A stretch of 42,500 nt of DNA from Chondrilla cf. caribensis (Eukaryota > Porifera > Demospongiae > Chondrillida > Chondrillidae), in the NCBI GenBank assembly GCA_964020155.1, contig OZ026552.1:3172144-3214643 (forward strand), given 5' to 3'. Both the position numbers and the translations under genes were made by a program. Each line of letters begins with the position of its first letter. Positions within the stretch are counted from its first letter, which is position 1. Of this stretch, positions 11,701 to 42,333 are shown piece after piece. The notes beneath the pieces are model-generated. The model did not search any database. It was not told where the DNA came from and saw nothing but the letters and a program-made list of their open reading frames with translations.

Positions 11701-14089
11701 ATGCTACTTTTGGAGCTCAGCAGGTGTCATGCAGTCTCCCTGCATGTTGTGCGATAATGTACAGGAAGTGTTCGTGTGCACATGTACAGTCACAGGTGAG
11801 CGTTGAGTTTAGCCTCTTCATATTCACTGCATGTGATGATGTTGTAGTGTCCACTGTACCATATATGTATGTATATTAATGCATATGTGCTATAGTTTTA
11901 TACACAGAATTTATAACTATCAATAAAAAGGGGTCATATCAGATCAGGTCCTAGATCCTCCTCTCTCTTCCTCCATCTCGATCGTACCACTGGCATAGGT
12001 AGCAGTCAGCTGCCAAAACGTTTGGTGTAATATAATTTCTGTGTCTAGAGATTTCTGTCAAACCTATCCAACTGATGTCACCTAGCCAAACAACCCTCTT
12101 CCAATGCATGTGCTAATCAAGTTAACCAAGTACATAATCTCTACACATATCTACTAATGTATTTGTACTAATGTGCATTGTAACTTGGTATAAAGCTATT
12201 TCTCCTCTGTTCCAAGTACCCCAATTTTTAACCTGTGGTCTAGTCCCATTTCAAGATCTATCCAGACAAGAGTGGCTATTGAGACCTGGAGCGAGCCATT
12301 CTCCAATGCGAGCACATATGATGTGCCTTCTTCAATTTTACCAATAGCATGCAATGTGTAGTGAGCTTTAAACTTCAGTCCCGACAGCGACTGAGTTATA
12401 CTAAGTAGAGTGTGGACTCTAATTGGTCGCTGGATATATACGTACCTGTATTGACAGTAGCCATGGCAACTCTCCCATCTGCCACAACCATGACAATGCT
12501 GGATTTGCAGGTACAACAACTAATCTCTTGTCAAGTGTCAGCAAACATTGCATGTGTCAATGTGGGTTCCTTCTGCCGTACATGCACAAATTCTATCATT
12601 AATTTTATCAATGTGGACATTACAGCTTGCTGGTAATCCCCACCTCATGCACATACCCCTCCAGCTGTTATAATCTCTCAGGTAACACATAAACCCTCAC
12701 TTAGTCAACACCTTGGTGTGTTAATACGTAGTTTTAATACAGATTTGAAGTATATGCTTATTGATATAAACTTTGTATATTGTATTCGTGTATGTGCGTG
12801 TTGTCACTTGAGGTATGTACCTATGAGTTTATTCTCCATTTGATGTACATGCACAAAGTAAATATAAGCATTGCTGTCTCTGCCCACCAACACAGGTCAT
12901 TGTGAGATTAAGATTGTTTGTTGTGTTAACTTATTACGAGAACGTATGTATGTACATTCACAGCTGCATGTATCAAGATTAGAACAGTCACATACGTAGA
13001 TCTTATACATTGAAGATACACTTTTGTGATAACCAGGGGAATGAGATTATTAGTATGTGAAGTTTTTATTTGCTACTCTTTTTTTCTTCTAGGTCTCCTG
13101 GATGTAAGAAGGAAAATGGAAGACTGCAGAGAGCTACTGGTGCTCAAATAGCTGCCACCTCTAGTGCTGCTACTACTGCTGTTGCTTCTGACAGTGATCC
13201 ACACTCGGCGTGTTTTGATTTGTTGGGTTGGTACGTATGATGTTTGCATGTCCCAGTCGAAATTGAGACCTGGGATTTCCCCTAGGAGTGGCCTCTGGGA
13301 AACCCCCAATAGTAAAACCTGGGGAACCCCAAATTATTCACCTCTGTGTTCCCTTCATTATACTGAAGGCACAGTTACCAGGTCAAAGCTGATACTTGAG
13401 ACTAACTTGCTACACCTCTGGTATGAAACAAGTTCAATTACTATCCAAGAGATAGTATCCTTGGTAAATGTTTGCTTCATTTTCCTTGTAGAGGACTATT
13501 TCATTCTCCCAAAGCCGATAACTTGAATATAATAAGAATAATAATATGATAGTACAGTAACTGTAACTGATAACTTGTGTTTGTTTAACTGTTTAACACT
13601 TTAATCTATTCAACACATTCACTGACGGTAGTTATTATTGTCTGTCTCAATTTTTGTTATATTGTTACAGACTTGTCCTATGGTTCTAGATTGACTGGAT
13701 CACACGTCCCATCTCACCACACCAAGGGATAATCCATATGCAGAAGTACACCGGGACAACATTGCTGTTAATAGTGTGTATTGTCAGCAAGGGTGTTTGT
13801 GAATCATTGGGTGCAAAAATGAAAGTTTCAAGAACAAATTGTGCCAATATCGAGCATTTGCGTAGTGGAAATGTCCTCTGCTGATGATACTGTGTGTGTT
13901 GGGGGGTTACTAATGAGCTAAATGTATGACTGAGAGAAGAATTGAACATGCATGAGATCTAGAATTTTCGCCTGCCCACTTGGACGTGCACATAAGTACC
14001 TACATATACACTTTTATGCAATAATGACGCTCGGTAATTTGGTGTGCTTGTTGCGCAACCTTTGTTCGCGCTAATTACAAATTTTGCAA
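8766..14089. other. Gene-poor interval with only weak exon-like fragments
   Basis: No defensible gene over 5.3 kb. The first part must hold the DBHS 3' UTR, though I see no AATAAA close to its stop. Weak exon-like pieces on the plus strand are 10245-10332 (ATG to a GTAGGT donor), 12457-12510 (acceptor and donor on both sides) and 13094 onward, after a very strong TTTTTTTCTTCTAG acceptor. Phases can be made to agree for the last two, giving a short product, but it matches nothing I know. TACGTA-type simple sequence is common, and 10454-10469 is a perfect 16-base palindrome. Confidence 0.4.
12196..12411 (-). CDS. Possible 3' terminal exon, unidentified
   Basis: A minus-strand open frame with normal-looking composition (stretches such as GLKFKAHYTLHAIGKIEEG, ending LGTEEK and a stop). 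It has a usable acceptor and a phase-compatible candidate exon just upstream (about 12440-12512). The plus strand also yields a protein-like reading here, so neither is secure. No family recognised. Confidence 0.2.
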   Translation of the reverse strand, partial: TLLSITQSLSGLKFKAHYTLHAIGKIEEGTSYVLALENGSLQVSIATLVWIDLEMGLDHRLKIGVLGTEEK

Positions 14090-14146
14090 ATGGCGGCCGC
14101 TGATTTTGTTCGCCGGGAAGATTTCGAAGTTTTCGAGTGTATATAA
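14090..14146 (+). promoter_or_regulatory. Upstream ORF of the UDP-glycosyltransferase gene
   Basis: An 18-codon ORF starting in a good initiation context (A at -3, G at +4) and ending 2 bases before the main ATG at 14149. A ribosome starting here would terminate almost on top of the main start codon, so reinitiation or leaky scanning would control enzyme output. This holds only if the transcript begins upstream of 14090, which the sequence does not show. Confidence 0.45.
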
Positions 14147-14148
14147 TA

Positions 14149-15726
14149 ATGAGGACAATATTGATTTTAATCTTTCTAAGTATGAACTATCACATAGTAG
14201 ATAGCTCAAATGGACGTGACGAAGAGAGGCGAAATGGCTTGTCGATTCTCCTCATAACCGGCGAAGAAGCTGGTCACAGCATTCCAATGCTCTCTCTGGG
14301 AGAAGCGTTGGTTGATCGAGGACACAGAGTGACGCTACTGGCCCTGCAAGCGAAAATGACTAGATCAAATGTGCCGATGATCGATATTAGAAAGTGGTGT
14401 AAGGACAGACGTATCGAGTTCAGAAGTGCCGGAGTAATAGAGGTTGACATACCAATAGATCCCGAAGGCATCCTTGCTGCTATATCTGCGGTGATGACAT
14501 TTATACCAATTGTCGGTAAAATGCACCACACTGTAGTGGATAAGGTTAAACATGACAGTGAACTGCTGGAGTCAATGGATGTGGTCGTCGTTGACTTCCT
14601 CATGGTACCTGTATTGGAGTGGCTCAATACTAACACAAATCTCACTGTATTCTCGTTGACGGTAATGATCCCATACTACACCAGCACCCAGCCTTCCTGG
14701 TACTATCCAACATTTCCCACCAATTCAGATGGACCAGCCCTCCCAAACCTTTCCGATAGAACCAAACGAGTGGTTTTGCTATGGATATTCCACTTCCTGG
14801 TCCAATTCATCCATAACCCGATCAAGCACCTCTTACTTCCAACCGACGTTCCCAGCGGAGTACAAAACCCAACCATTGTGGCCACATCATTTGGTTTCGA
14901 CTATCCGCGACCTTTGTACCCACTAGTCCACTATGTGGGTCCTATGGTCTTGAGAACAAACGAGCCGCTTTCCACTGAGCTCGAAGAGTGGCTGGCTGAC
15001 CACTCCACTCCACGCAGTGTTGTCTACCTTAGTATGGGCAGCATGCTGACTCCAAAAGGTGATACTGCTAGAAATATAGTGCATGGAATAATGGAATCAG
15101 GATTTGATCTACTTTGGAGCCTCAGAGACAATAAAGATGACATTTTGCAGAAAATTGATTCAGATTATCTCGACAGTGGGCGTATTCTGATATCAAAGTG
15201 GCTGCCTCAGCCAGTTGTGTTGCAACACCCATCTATCTCACTGGCTGTCCTTCACGGGGGATTTGGTGGTATCCACGAAGCTCTGCTGGGTGGAGTACCT
15301 ATTGTCTGTCTTCCGGGAATATTCGACCAGTCGATGAACTGCGGGAGAGTACAAAATCAAGGTTTGGGTGTAAATTTGGGGAGGATGGAGGAGATTAGTA
15401 TAGCAGAAGTGAAGCAAGCAATAAGTGATGTGAAGAACGAGACCTGTCGGGAAAATGTGAAGAAAATCTCTCTCATTCTCAAGAAGTCCGGTGGGGCCAC
15501 TAAAGCGGTAGATCTTATTGAATACTATCACGAAATGGGTTACGACCACCTGATTCCAGCGTGGTCCAAGTACAAGTGGAGCTCTCTTCAGTATTACAAC
15601 TTGGACGTGCTTCTAGTGCTGTGTGTTGGGATCTGCTTGTCAGTTCTCGTGACGAGGAAAGCATGTCGCTATTGCTGTAAACCCTTGTGTGTAAAATGTT
15701 TTCGGAAGACTCTGAAAACAGACTGA
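14149..15726 (+). CDS. UDP-glycosyltransferase (GT1 family), intronless, membrane-anchored
   Basis: A single 526-codon open frame (525 aa), the usual length for animal UGTs. A hydrophobic signal peptide (about 1-22) precedes a GEEAGHS motif whose His43 is the likely catalytic base. The C-terminal donor-binding half carries the UGT signature from W351 (WLPQP) through HGG at 369-371 to D393-Q394. Canonical UGTs often read HGGxNS here; this one has HGGFGG, so sugar preference may differ. A membrane helix at about 485-501 leads into a Cys-rich basic tail with several possible acylation sites. UGTs sit in the ER membrane, face the lumen and transfer a sugar from a UDP-sugar to small lipophilic acceptors. 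The ATG at 14149 is the first in this frame. It lacks introns although its neighbours have many; it may be an old retrocopy or natively single-exon, as no poly(A) tract or target duplication is visible. It converges with the TMTC gene. Confidence 0.94.
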   Translation: MRTILILIFLSMNYHIVDSSNGRDEERRNGLSILLITGEEAGHSIPMLSLGEALVDRGHRVTLLALQAKMTRSNVPMIDIRKWCKDRRIEFRSAGVIEVDIPIDPEGILAAISAVMTFIPIVGKMHHTVVDKVKHDSELLESMDVVVVDFLMVPVLEWLNTNTNLTVFSLTVMIPYYTSTQPSWYYPTFPTNSDGPALPNLSDRTKRVVLLWIFHFLVQFIHNPIKHLLLPTDVPSGVQNPTIVATSFGFDYPRPLYPLVHYVGPMVLRTNEPLSTELEEWLADHSTPRSVVYLSMGSMLTPKGDTARNIVHGIMESGFDLLWSLRDNKDDILQKIDSDYLDSGRILISKWLPQPVVLQHPSISLAVLHGGFGGIHEALLGGVPIVCLPGIFDQSMNCGRVQNQGLGVNLGRMEEISIAEVKQAISDVKNETCRENVKKISLILKKSGGATKAVDLIEYYHEMGYDHLIPAWSKYKWSSLQYYNLDVLLVLCVGICLSVLVTRKACRYCCKPLCVKCFRKTLKTD

Positions 15727-16168
15727 ACCTGTGTGATCATGTTACAATACATCGTAGCTATATAGCACTACATCAACTATAGTAGTGTGAATATATTATG
15801 ACAAAATATAAGGGTATAATATTATATGGAAATGATGCAGTTTTCAATTACATGCACACCGTGCATGTAAACTTGATTATTATACTATGTATACGTATGA
15901 ATAACTATATATATATAGCTTCAGATTATAATATATATTATGTATGTGTATTTTATATACATATAGTGCTATATTATATTCAATTTTATATCTATAAATA
16001 ATTTTATACTATAAATTGACAAATTAATTGTATCAAATTATTATACACATGTAGCAGTATATTCACAATTTGCAAAATTAAAGACAAGTGTATACAGTGA
16101 ATCAAAGGTCATCAAAAGATAATACTGAATAAAATTTATCACAACTATTAGATCATTGATGATCATGT
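15727..16168. other. Convergent 3' intergenic interval, very AT-rich
   Basis: Only about 440 bases separate the stop codons of the UGT (+) and TMTC (-) genes. The sequence is AT-rich with many TATATA stretches. A plus-strand AATAAA at 16128-16133 could serve the UGT mRNA, which would give it a 3' UTR reaching almost to the TMTC stop. No minus-strand AATAAA is visible close to the TMTC stop. Confidence 0.5.
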
Positions 16169-24563
<8,395 letters not shown>

Positions 24564-24632
24564 GTGGATACGCGTTGGTCTATCCGGACCACTACGTATT
24601 TAACGTTAAGTAACGCATTACACGCAAAACAC

Positions 24633-25154
24633 TAGTCTAGCTAGCTAAACCGTCCCTAAGAGGCGCCGAGGGGCGGAAAAGGGAGGGACGGTCTAGCCCA
24701 AGTAGCGATCAGTTCACACCTGAGCGCGTGACCATCTACCAATGAAATGCTACTGCCATAATTGTATCTCCACTTATATCTCAGATAAACAAACAAGTGA
24801 AAAACTTTCGCGAATGTAGTTTGTCTGCTGTGCGCTTATAGAGTGGTTAGAGATGTTGATGTTAAGGATACCTATCTTCTGACAAAGAGTCATCACATGA
24901 TCGATGAAAACAGCCATACAACACTAGATCCATTCTTTCCTTGCTTCCCTTTGTCTTCCCATAGTTATTCTAACAGAGTTAGAATATCTATGGTTCTCCT
25001 AGCACGTACATGGTACGAGGTGAACCGTATGAACTCTATGCGTGTTATTCGTTAATTGGCAGATGTTATAACTGATCACTACTTGGGCTAGACCATCCCT
25101 TCCCTTTTCCACCCCCTGGTGCCTCTTAGGGACGATCTAGCTAGCTAGACTATA
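24633..25154. mobile_element. Non-autonomous DNA transposon (MITE) in the TMTC promoter region
   Basis: Terminal inverted repeats of about 82 bp (24633-24714 and 25070-25152) are roughly 88 percent identical by eye; both begin TAGTCTAGCTAGCTA. The element is flanked by exact 9-bp direct repeats GCAAAACAC at 24624-24632 and 25155-25163, read as a target-site duplication. Long terminal repeats with a 9-bp duplication fit Mutator-like (MULE) elements; hAT elements normally make 8 bp. The interior has no transposase. It starts 69 bases upstream of the TMTC start codon, so it probably lies in that gene's promoter or 5' UTR. Confidence 0.88.
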
Positions 25155-25886
25155 GCAAAACACCCAAACTAAATCGCATCCAACACAACACAGTATACTA
25201 CAACCTGCATCAGTTATACATTAGGGACTATGTATGAATTAATAATGGAGCTCTTGATACCCACAGCAACATGTGTATAAGTTTAATTAGTGTATGCTTG
25301 GGGAATACAGAGTCAAGTATCTCTTATTTATTCTGAGTAATATAATAAGTAACTATAATATTATCATGTTATATATATTGTATATGGTTCGATAGATTAA
25401 GGGAGCAGTACCTCACAATTGAGTTCAACTATGGGACTGATCAGTGTGGCCCTCATTTAATAGAGGGTCATAATTCTGATGTTTAAATAATATGCTATAA
25501 TCAGCTTCTAAACTGATTCTTTTAAGCGCCTCCATACGTGAATATGGTACAACGAGGAGGGAGGTTATTCTACATCTAAACAGATGCTAAGAGCTCTGAA
25601 GATTCCAAGTGACTGAAAACTGTTCATACATCACACAGAGTAATACAGCACATGAAATCAAGCGTGACTGGAAAACAGTGACCTTGTTACTGAGGTGGTC
25701 TAAATTGTCAACACTGTCTTTAAGTGAGGCTCTCCTAATATGTAACAGGAAATAGAAAAGTCCATTAACTTATGTGGCTCATCAACACTTCGGTACGTGG
25801 CCTGGAATCCCAGCTTATGTGGTCCACCTGATAAGACAATCTTGCACTCAGTGCAGATTTTACCACCGTGACGGTACATTGCTCAA

Positions 25887-25961
<75 letters not shown>

Positions 25962-26760
25962 AACAAACACACACAGGCACACATACACAACAGACAAAGA
26001 AAGATGCAGATGCATGATGATTTTACAGTAGTAATTGCTTTAATTTTTTTCTCTGGAGGGTAAAGTGTATCATTTGCCTGTGTGTAAAATATTGCATCAT
26101 AGAAAATGTCCACTGTTATTATGTAATCAATACTGCAACAAAATTATGTCCAGTAGTACAATCACCTGTGAGCTATCAGTACAGTCCATGTACCCTACAC
26201 ACATAAATGCGATGCTGTGTGTATATTATGCACCATTACCTACATAAATGCACATATTATGTATTACTGATAACTTTGGAAGTCTTGAGAATGTACGATG
26301 ATATAATATCATAACATGTACAGCTGGCAATGACACACTAATACCATATGTATGCAGGTGGCAAAAATTGATTTCCATTGCTGCACTAGGGTCTGCACCT
26401 GATATGTACTGTAAGAGTTCTATGGAATGATAAGAAATTCTCTATCTTTCCTAGTATTCTTCCACTTCCTGAATGGACACCCCAAGGAATTCACCATGCA
26501 GGTAACACCCACAAAGTTTGTAATGCAAACCTGAAGCAACCAGTCAAAACCAGTCAGGACTGCCTGTGTAGCATATTTCTGATGTTATAGTGAGTACCTT
26601 AACTTAGCAACCCGATGTACACTCAGTCACCATACGTTGACCAGGAATGTAAAACCATATAATTCCCACAAGAGTCCTAAGGCTTGCATCAATATGTACG
26701 GTATGAAGAGAGATAAATTACATTCAATTTGCTATTACACTGCATGTGTACAACTGCCAG
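25155..26760. other. Intergenic spacer between TMTC and the four-TM gene
   Basis: Nothing coding is recognised over about 1.6 kb, apart from a microsatellite listed separately. Both flanking genes point away from it, so regulatory sequence for both could lie here. I see no specific site. Confidence 0.5.
25891..25957 (+). repeat. Intergenic AC microsatellite
   Basis: About 33 AC units, followed by AAAC-type repeats to about 25975. Confidence 0.95.
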
Positions 26761-26768
26761 TATATAAG
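26761..26768 (+). promoter_or_regulatory. TATA box of the four-TM gene
   Basis: TATATAAG, 78 bases before the start codon. Transcription would be expected to begin around 26790, giving a 5' UTR of about 50 bases. Confidence 0.55.
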
Positions 26769-26838
26769 GAATAGAGCTCTCTGCAGTAAACCACACTGTC
26801 TAGAGCACTAAATCTGTGGATCTGGTCTGTAGATCAAC

Positions 26839-28286
26839 ATGAGGAATCCAGTTGTAATAATGGTGAGTTAGGGGATACTGAATGCAAGCATACACTATAC
26901 TACACTATACTGGTGACAGAGAGGAAAGAGTGCATGGTATTTGTCTAAAATGGTACATGAGGTTTTAGTTTCTTGAGACTAATGCATGTGACAGATCTAT
27001 GTATTCACATCCATAACACTGTGCTTGAAGATCTATTCATAGAATACCTCTTAGTTTGCATTATTAGCATTGGGTAGTGTTCAGAAGTGGCCAAGGTATC
27101 TCTGCTGGGCAGGGGATTGATGCAGTTCACCCTCTAGGTCATAATTTGTACGGTTAATTGAGTATATTTCATCTATATAAGTAATTGTATTTTTATGTTA
27201 CAGTACCATTTTTATACCCTACTATAAGTCACCACATGGATGCAAAACCCTCCTCAGAACCAATTTAAAGCTTAACTGCATGGATATGCATATACCAGCA
27301 TATTCTCACAATTACGTACCAGATCTAAAAATGATTGAAAACAAGTTCACAGCTACATCACTGTGCTAGAAGGTCTTGTCACAGAATACCACTCCTCTTT
27401 AAATATTATGCATGTATACATTATTTGACAAATGTTACTGTCCGAGTTGTATCTTCAGTTTAGCATAGGTACGCTGGTGTCAGCAATACTGGCAGCAATA
27501 TGCTATGTGATATTTTTGAGTGGATTCATTGCAGAACAAGCTAGCAAAAGCGTGCAAGAACTTGAGGAGGAGTGAGCTAGGAAATTGTTTTCGTAAAATG
27601 AGCACTTCTGCATATACATGTATACCTACTGTACAGTACAGTGGAACCCATCTAATACCTACAGTCACCTATGGAACATCATACTATATAGCAGTATATA
27701 AATAGGACCTGTCTGGCCTCCTATGAGATCTTGCAATTGTGTATAAATATATATAATATATATATAATGATATTATATATAATATTATGTTGTGATCCCC
27801 ATAATCTGAAGCATTTGTGTATACATTGCATTGGATTTTAACAGAAATATGAAAAAACAGTATTTTGCAATTGAGATTGGATTTACCATCCTATAAATAG
27901 GTGGATGCTCTCATGCAGATTCCACTGTATATCAATTAAATATGCTGCTACATGGTGCTGAGTAATCAGAAACCTCCCCTGGCCCTTTATAAGGCCATGT
28001 ATGTGTCATGCTTTAAAATAGTAGAAATTTCAGAACCTGGAAGTATGAGAGGGAATTGTATGTCATGATTTTATTAATCTTAAATATTTACTTTCTTCAG
28101 AGACTCGATATTGAAACCATTTTTCATTGCTAAGATATTTTCGATTGTGATGACGCCAATCCTTCTGATAACAATGATCATAGATGGTATTTTTATTTTA
28201 CTGTTGAAGAAGAATGCTTTTGTCTATTGGATACTGGTTATCAAAGTATCCGTGCATACATGTCCACACACACACATGCATGCACG

Positions 28287-28323
<37 letters not shown>

Positions 28324-28331
28324 CACACACA

Positions 28332-28413
<82 letters not shown>

Positions 28414-29990
28414 AACATCCAAGCTTTTACACAATACATACATACATTATTACATGCACATTCACTAACCAATGTTACCAGTACATTATAATAGTCATTA
28501 CAATGTTATAGCCCTTAACACATGGTAGCTAACTGTTGTAGTAGTGGTGGGAGGTCCACTTTTGTTATGCAGTGGAGCAATCCTGTTAATCTACATAGCT
28601 GTGGCCCTGGAATTAAGTGTGTTCGTGATTCCTGGATTTGAAGGTGCTTTGTTTTCAGGTCTATTGCTGCAAACATTTTTCATTGTGAGTGAAAACCTAC
28701 ATAATATGCTCACCCACATAGTACACTGTACTGTATTGTTACAGTATTATAATACACATGTACACTATAGTCCTATAGATGCATGTTTTACATGACATTT
28801 TCTAAACCCTATTCTTATAATAAATGCAATATTTAGGTACACATTAGCCCTATAATAGGCACAAGATCTACATGACTGCAGTCCTTTACACCTACGTATA
28901 CCCTGTGCACATCAGTCATATTATGATAATTATGGATACACAAATATTGTACACACTAATCCCATACATGCTTATCACATTATATTATATGTATATTTAT
29001 ATATGCCTAATCTGCAGACTAGTTCTGTTTTCTGTATAATATGCGTGCAAGATTTTGCACTGCACCATGTCAGCTCTCTACCCATTTGAGAATATCTATG
29101 TATGCTTACAGTTTACGTGTGTTTTAATGATGTCTGCAGGTAATTGTAATGTATCAAGTTATATCATATGAATTAGTCTAGTATTTGTTGTACGCATATA
29201 GGATATTCACTTCTGAGTGAGTGTTTGTGTGTCATTGTTGCATGGTCCATGCCGTGTATGGCATGTACGGCCTTCAAGACCAAAGCCCTATCCAGATTAT
29301 TACAAAATCGTCAAGTCGAATATTATTTCCTTAAAACTATATGGTGCAGCACCTATATTTGGCTATTATGTAAATCGATCATCCATTCTCATGCATACAG
29401 TCGACATTCATCAATAACCTTAGAATACACCTTGCTTGGTATACTGAGTTCTATTACCCATGTCAGTAATGTTCTCAAGAATCAAGATGCTGTATGGGCG
29501 AGAATGGATATTTGAGTCAGTCATATATAGTGATCAAATATAGATACTCTACCACAACCTAATATCAAATTATAATATAACATTGCTGTTTTTAGTATAA
29601 TGATGAAGTTCAAATTAAATGATGGAAACGAAAATAAAGTGCACTGTACTAAATTATAATAATGATTTTCATTTCCATCATTTATCTTTCTCATAATTAT
29701 ATGTTGTAATAGTATAATAAATTAAAAAATAATTACATTTGATTCAAGGTGCACACCAAATGATATTACATAATTATTTTGCAATAATATCATTAAATGA
29801 GATTGTGTGTTATATATTACTTATTATGTATGATATCCAGGGCTGTGGTGTCCTTGCTGGAGTGCTGGGTAATGTTGTAGTGCTGACACTGAGCGGCCAA
29901 GGTAGGCTGGACGTGTATCAAACACGCAACACCACCAGCACTATCATCAGCCATTCGATGGAACCACTGGTGACAGATGAACCATTGTGA
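26839..29990 (+). CDS. Small four-pass membrane protein of unknown family
   Basis: Five exons whose splice sites and phases all agree: 26839-26862, 27459-27571, 28101-28245, 28529-28684, 29841-29990; 195 aa. The first exon codes only eight residues (MRNPVVIM). Four hydrophobic segments follow: about 9-31 (TM1), 50-78 (TM2), 88-115 (TM3) and 132-162 (TM4, spanning the last junction). An acidic 20-residue loop joins TM1 and TM2 (QELEEED), a very short one joins TM2 and TM3, and a hydrophilic 35-residue Thr/Ser-rich C-tail ends EPLVTDEPL. The layout recalls four-TM families such as MARVEL, MS4A or TM4SF, but I see none of their diagnostic motifs, nor the CCG/PXSC cysteines of tetraspanins. It converges with the EGF gene. 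A plus-strand AATAAA at 30677 is a possible but distant poly(A) signal. The exon chain is an inference from the sequence; joint phase agreement and TM periodicity make it likely. Confidence 0.75.
28265..28411 (+). repeat. Compound AC/AG microsatellite, four-TM gene intron 3
   Basis: AC tract (28265-28349) running directly into about 31 AG units (28350-28411), starting 20 bases after the exon 3 donor. Sense strand is AC then AG. Confidence 0.95.
29617..29683. repeat. Short inverted repeat, four-TM gene intron 4
   Basis: Arms 29617-29635 and 29665-29683 are 19 bases with one mismatch. Possibly a MITE remnant. Confidence 0.55.
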
Positions 29991-31639
29991 TAGCTCCAAG
30001 GTCTCCTGATTCAAAAGGATAATTAAGAGACTATCAAATTATCATTTAATTATGATGATATATTCTCAAATCAATTTGAACAGGCTTGACAATAATGAAT
30101 AATGTAGATTAATATGTTGTGTTCTTAAATTGTAGCGTATTAATTTGCATGAGCAACTATTATAATAGTAGTGTGTGATATGAAGTATAAACATGCAGGT
30201 GCACCTGCATTAATCAGGTACAGATTCCTATTTCATGGCTATGGCCTATAGCAGCTTTCAGTAATCACACACACACTCACACACACATCATCATCAATAA
30301 TATGTTACACATGTATGTAATATGTACTACGGCATTGTATGATTTGACACACATGCACGCATGCATGCATGCACACATGCTGTGAAATATATATATTTAT
30401 ATCTCATAACCACCAGAAATTCTAATATATGTACTCAATGTGCATAGTCCTGTGGGATTGCCATTCCACATCTTTATTCTACCACTTCTAAAATCAGTAT
30501 TACTCGCATGCATACACATATGCATGCACATTCACATGCATGTACTCAATGTACTTTAATTACTTCAATGAAAGAGTACTATATAATAATGAAGGATAAT
30601 ATAACCATAATTATAGTGATTCTGATAAGTCTGATATCTGATTACTACCTTAAAATGATCTTTAAATGAACTAAAGAATAAATTCTTAATGATTATTTGA
30701 AAAAAAGTCTGATGATCTTAAAATGACATGGCTCAGTTACTTGCCCCAGGTACTGGGATAAATGGTTCCATGAGTCTTGAATCGTTCAGCAAGCCTGTAC
30801 AATAAGATGGCAATGACCAGGTATATTATATCAAGCTTTGCCATGGTCATATGCTAATGTGCGTGTACATTTTTTTTAAAATTTTGTGTGTGTGTGTGTG
30901 TAGTGTGTAGTACAGTGGGACATGTACATTAATAGACTCTGAAAGAGGAAGCAAATAAGGTCACTTGTATCTGATTCACTGTAACTGAATGATTACTAGA
31001 CTTTTATTTAATAATGTATAAATGCCAAAAAGACATATATAAGCATCCAACGTACACCCAGAATATGGATGTTGAAAAGTAAAATTAATGTACATGCTGT
31101 TGTATAAAATGTATATAATATTATTATTATAGAGGATAGAATACCTGAGTAGTGGACAAAAAGAAGGATTACTGATAGATAGTGGTGGAAATGCATGTAT
31201 GTAAGGCAGTGTGCAATGTCATACTACTATCATGATGTAGTACATATAATGTTTGTATGACCATTTGGATGTACAGTGAATTGTCATTAGTCCACCACTG
31301 CTTTAATTGCCAAATTTCCCAGTACCAATAATAATAATTATAATGTGCAAGTTAATAATGAATATCCAGTTAATCGGCCAGGCGTGTTATTCCACCATTA
31401 TTTACAAAACAAATTGTGTGGTGGATTAACAAGAATTCTCTGTATGTATTAGGTATATGAACTCAAGAATGTATACGTATATGCATACACAATGTATAAT
31501 TAGTATAATATGTATATATGTACATAAGTATAAAAGTACGAACCCATTATACCCATTTGCACACATTTGCACATAATCTGTACATTGCATAGTACAGAAT
31601 ATATTATACATATATATACGTCATGAATGCATGTAATTT
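29991..31639. other. Intergenic interval between convergent four-TM and EGF genes
   Basis: AT-rich, with no gene recognised. It contains GCATGCATGC runs (30358-30375), a short GT run (30888-30901) and several AATAAA-like motifs. Minus-strand segments 31146-31173 and about 30736-30771 resemble small exons and could extend the EGF gene only if its stop codon is bypassed by splicing at 31652. Confidence 0.4.
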
Positions 31640-31645
31640 TTTATT
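31640..31645 (-). terminator. Poly(A) signal of the EGF gene
   Basis: AATAAA on the minus strand, 4 bases after the TGA stop at 31651-31649. It supports transcript ending here, with an extremely short 3' UTR. Confidence 0.5.
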
Positions 31646-31648
31646 CAC

Positions 31649-42258
<10,610 letters not shown>

Positions 42259-42325
42259 TTTCGACTGACCCCACATGAAGGAGCTCAACATATACAAGTT
42301 AGTGGAGTTGAGGTCAGTTGTGGCC

Positions 42326-42333
42326 TTTATATA
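42326..42333 (-). promoter_or_regulatory. TATA box of the EGF gene
   Basis: TATATAAA on the minus strand, about 70 bases upstream of the chosen ATG (42258), with CCAATT immediately upstream. A start site near 42300 would put the in-frame ATG at 42291 almost at the cap, which favours 42258 (or 42207, just before the hydrophobic core) for initiation. Confidence 0.6.

Noticed and set aside
10245..13260. A plus-strand gene joining 10245-10332, 12457-12510 and 13094 onward
   Set aside because: Only part of the chain can be put in phase, the pieces are tiny, and the opposite strand is equally protein-like near 12.2-12.5 kb.
14149..15726. UGT as a bacterial or viral horizontal acquisition
   Set aside because: It lacks introns, but it has an animal-type signal peptide, C-terminal membrane anchor and cytosolic tail, and nothing in its composition sets it apart.
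28101..28245. Tetraspanin identity for the four-TM gene
   Set aside because: There is no large Cys-rich loop with a CCG motif between TM3 and TM4; the loop there is only about 15 residues.
29217..29515. Extra exon of the four-TM gene between 28684 and 29841
   Set aside because: Open frames exist, but they lack a good acceptor/donor pair, and TM4 reads through smoothly without them.
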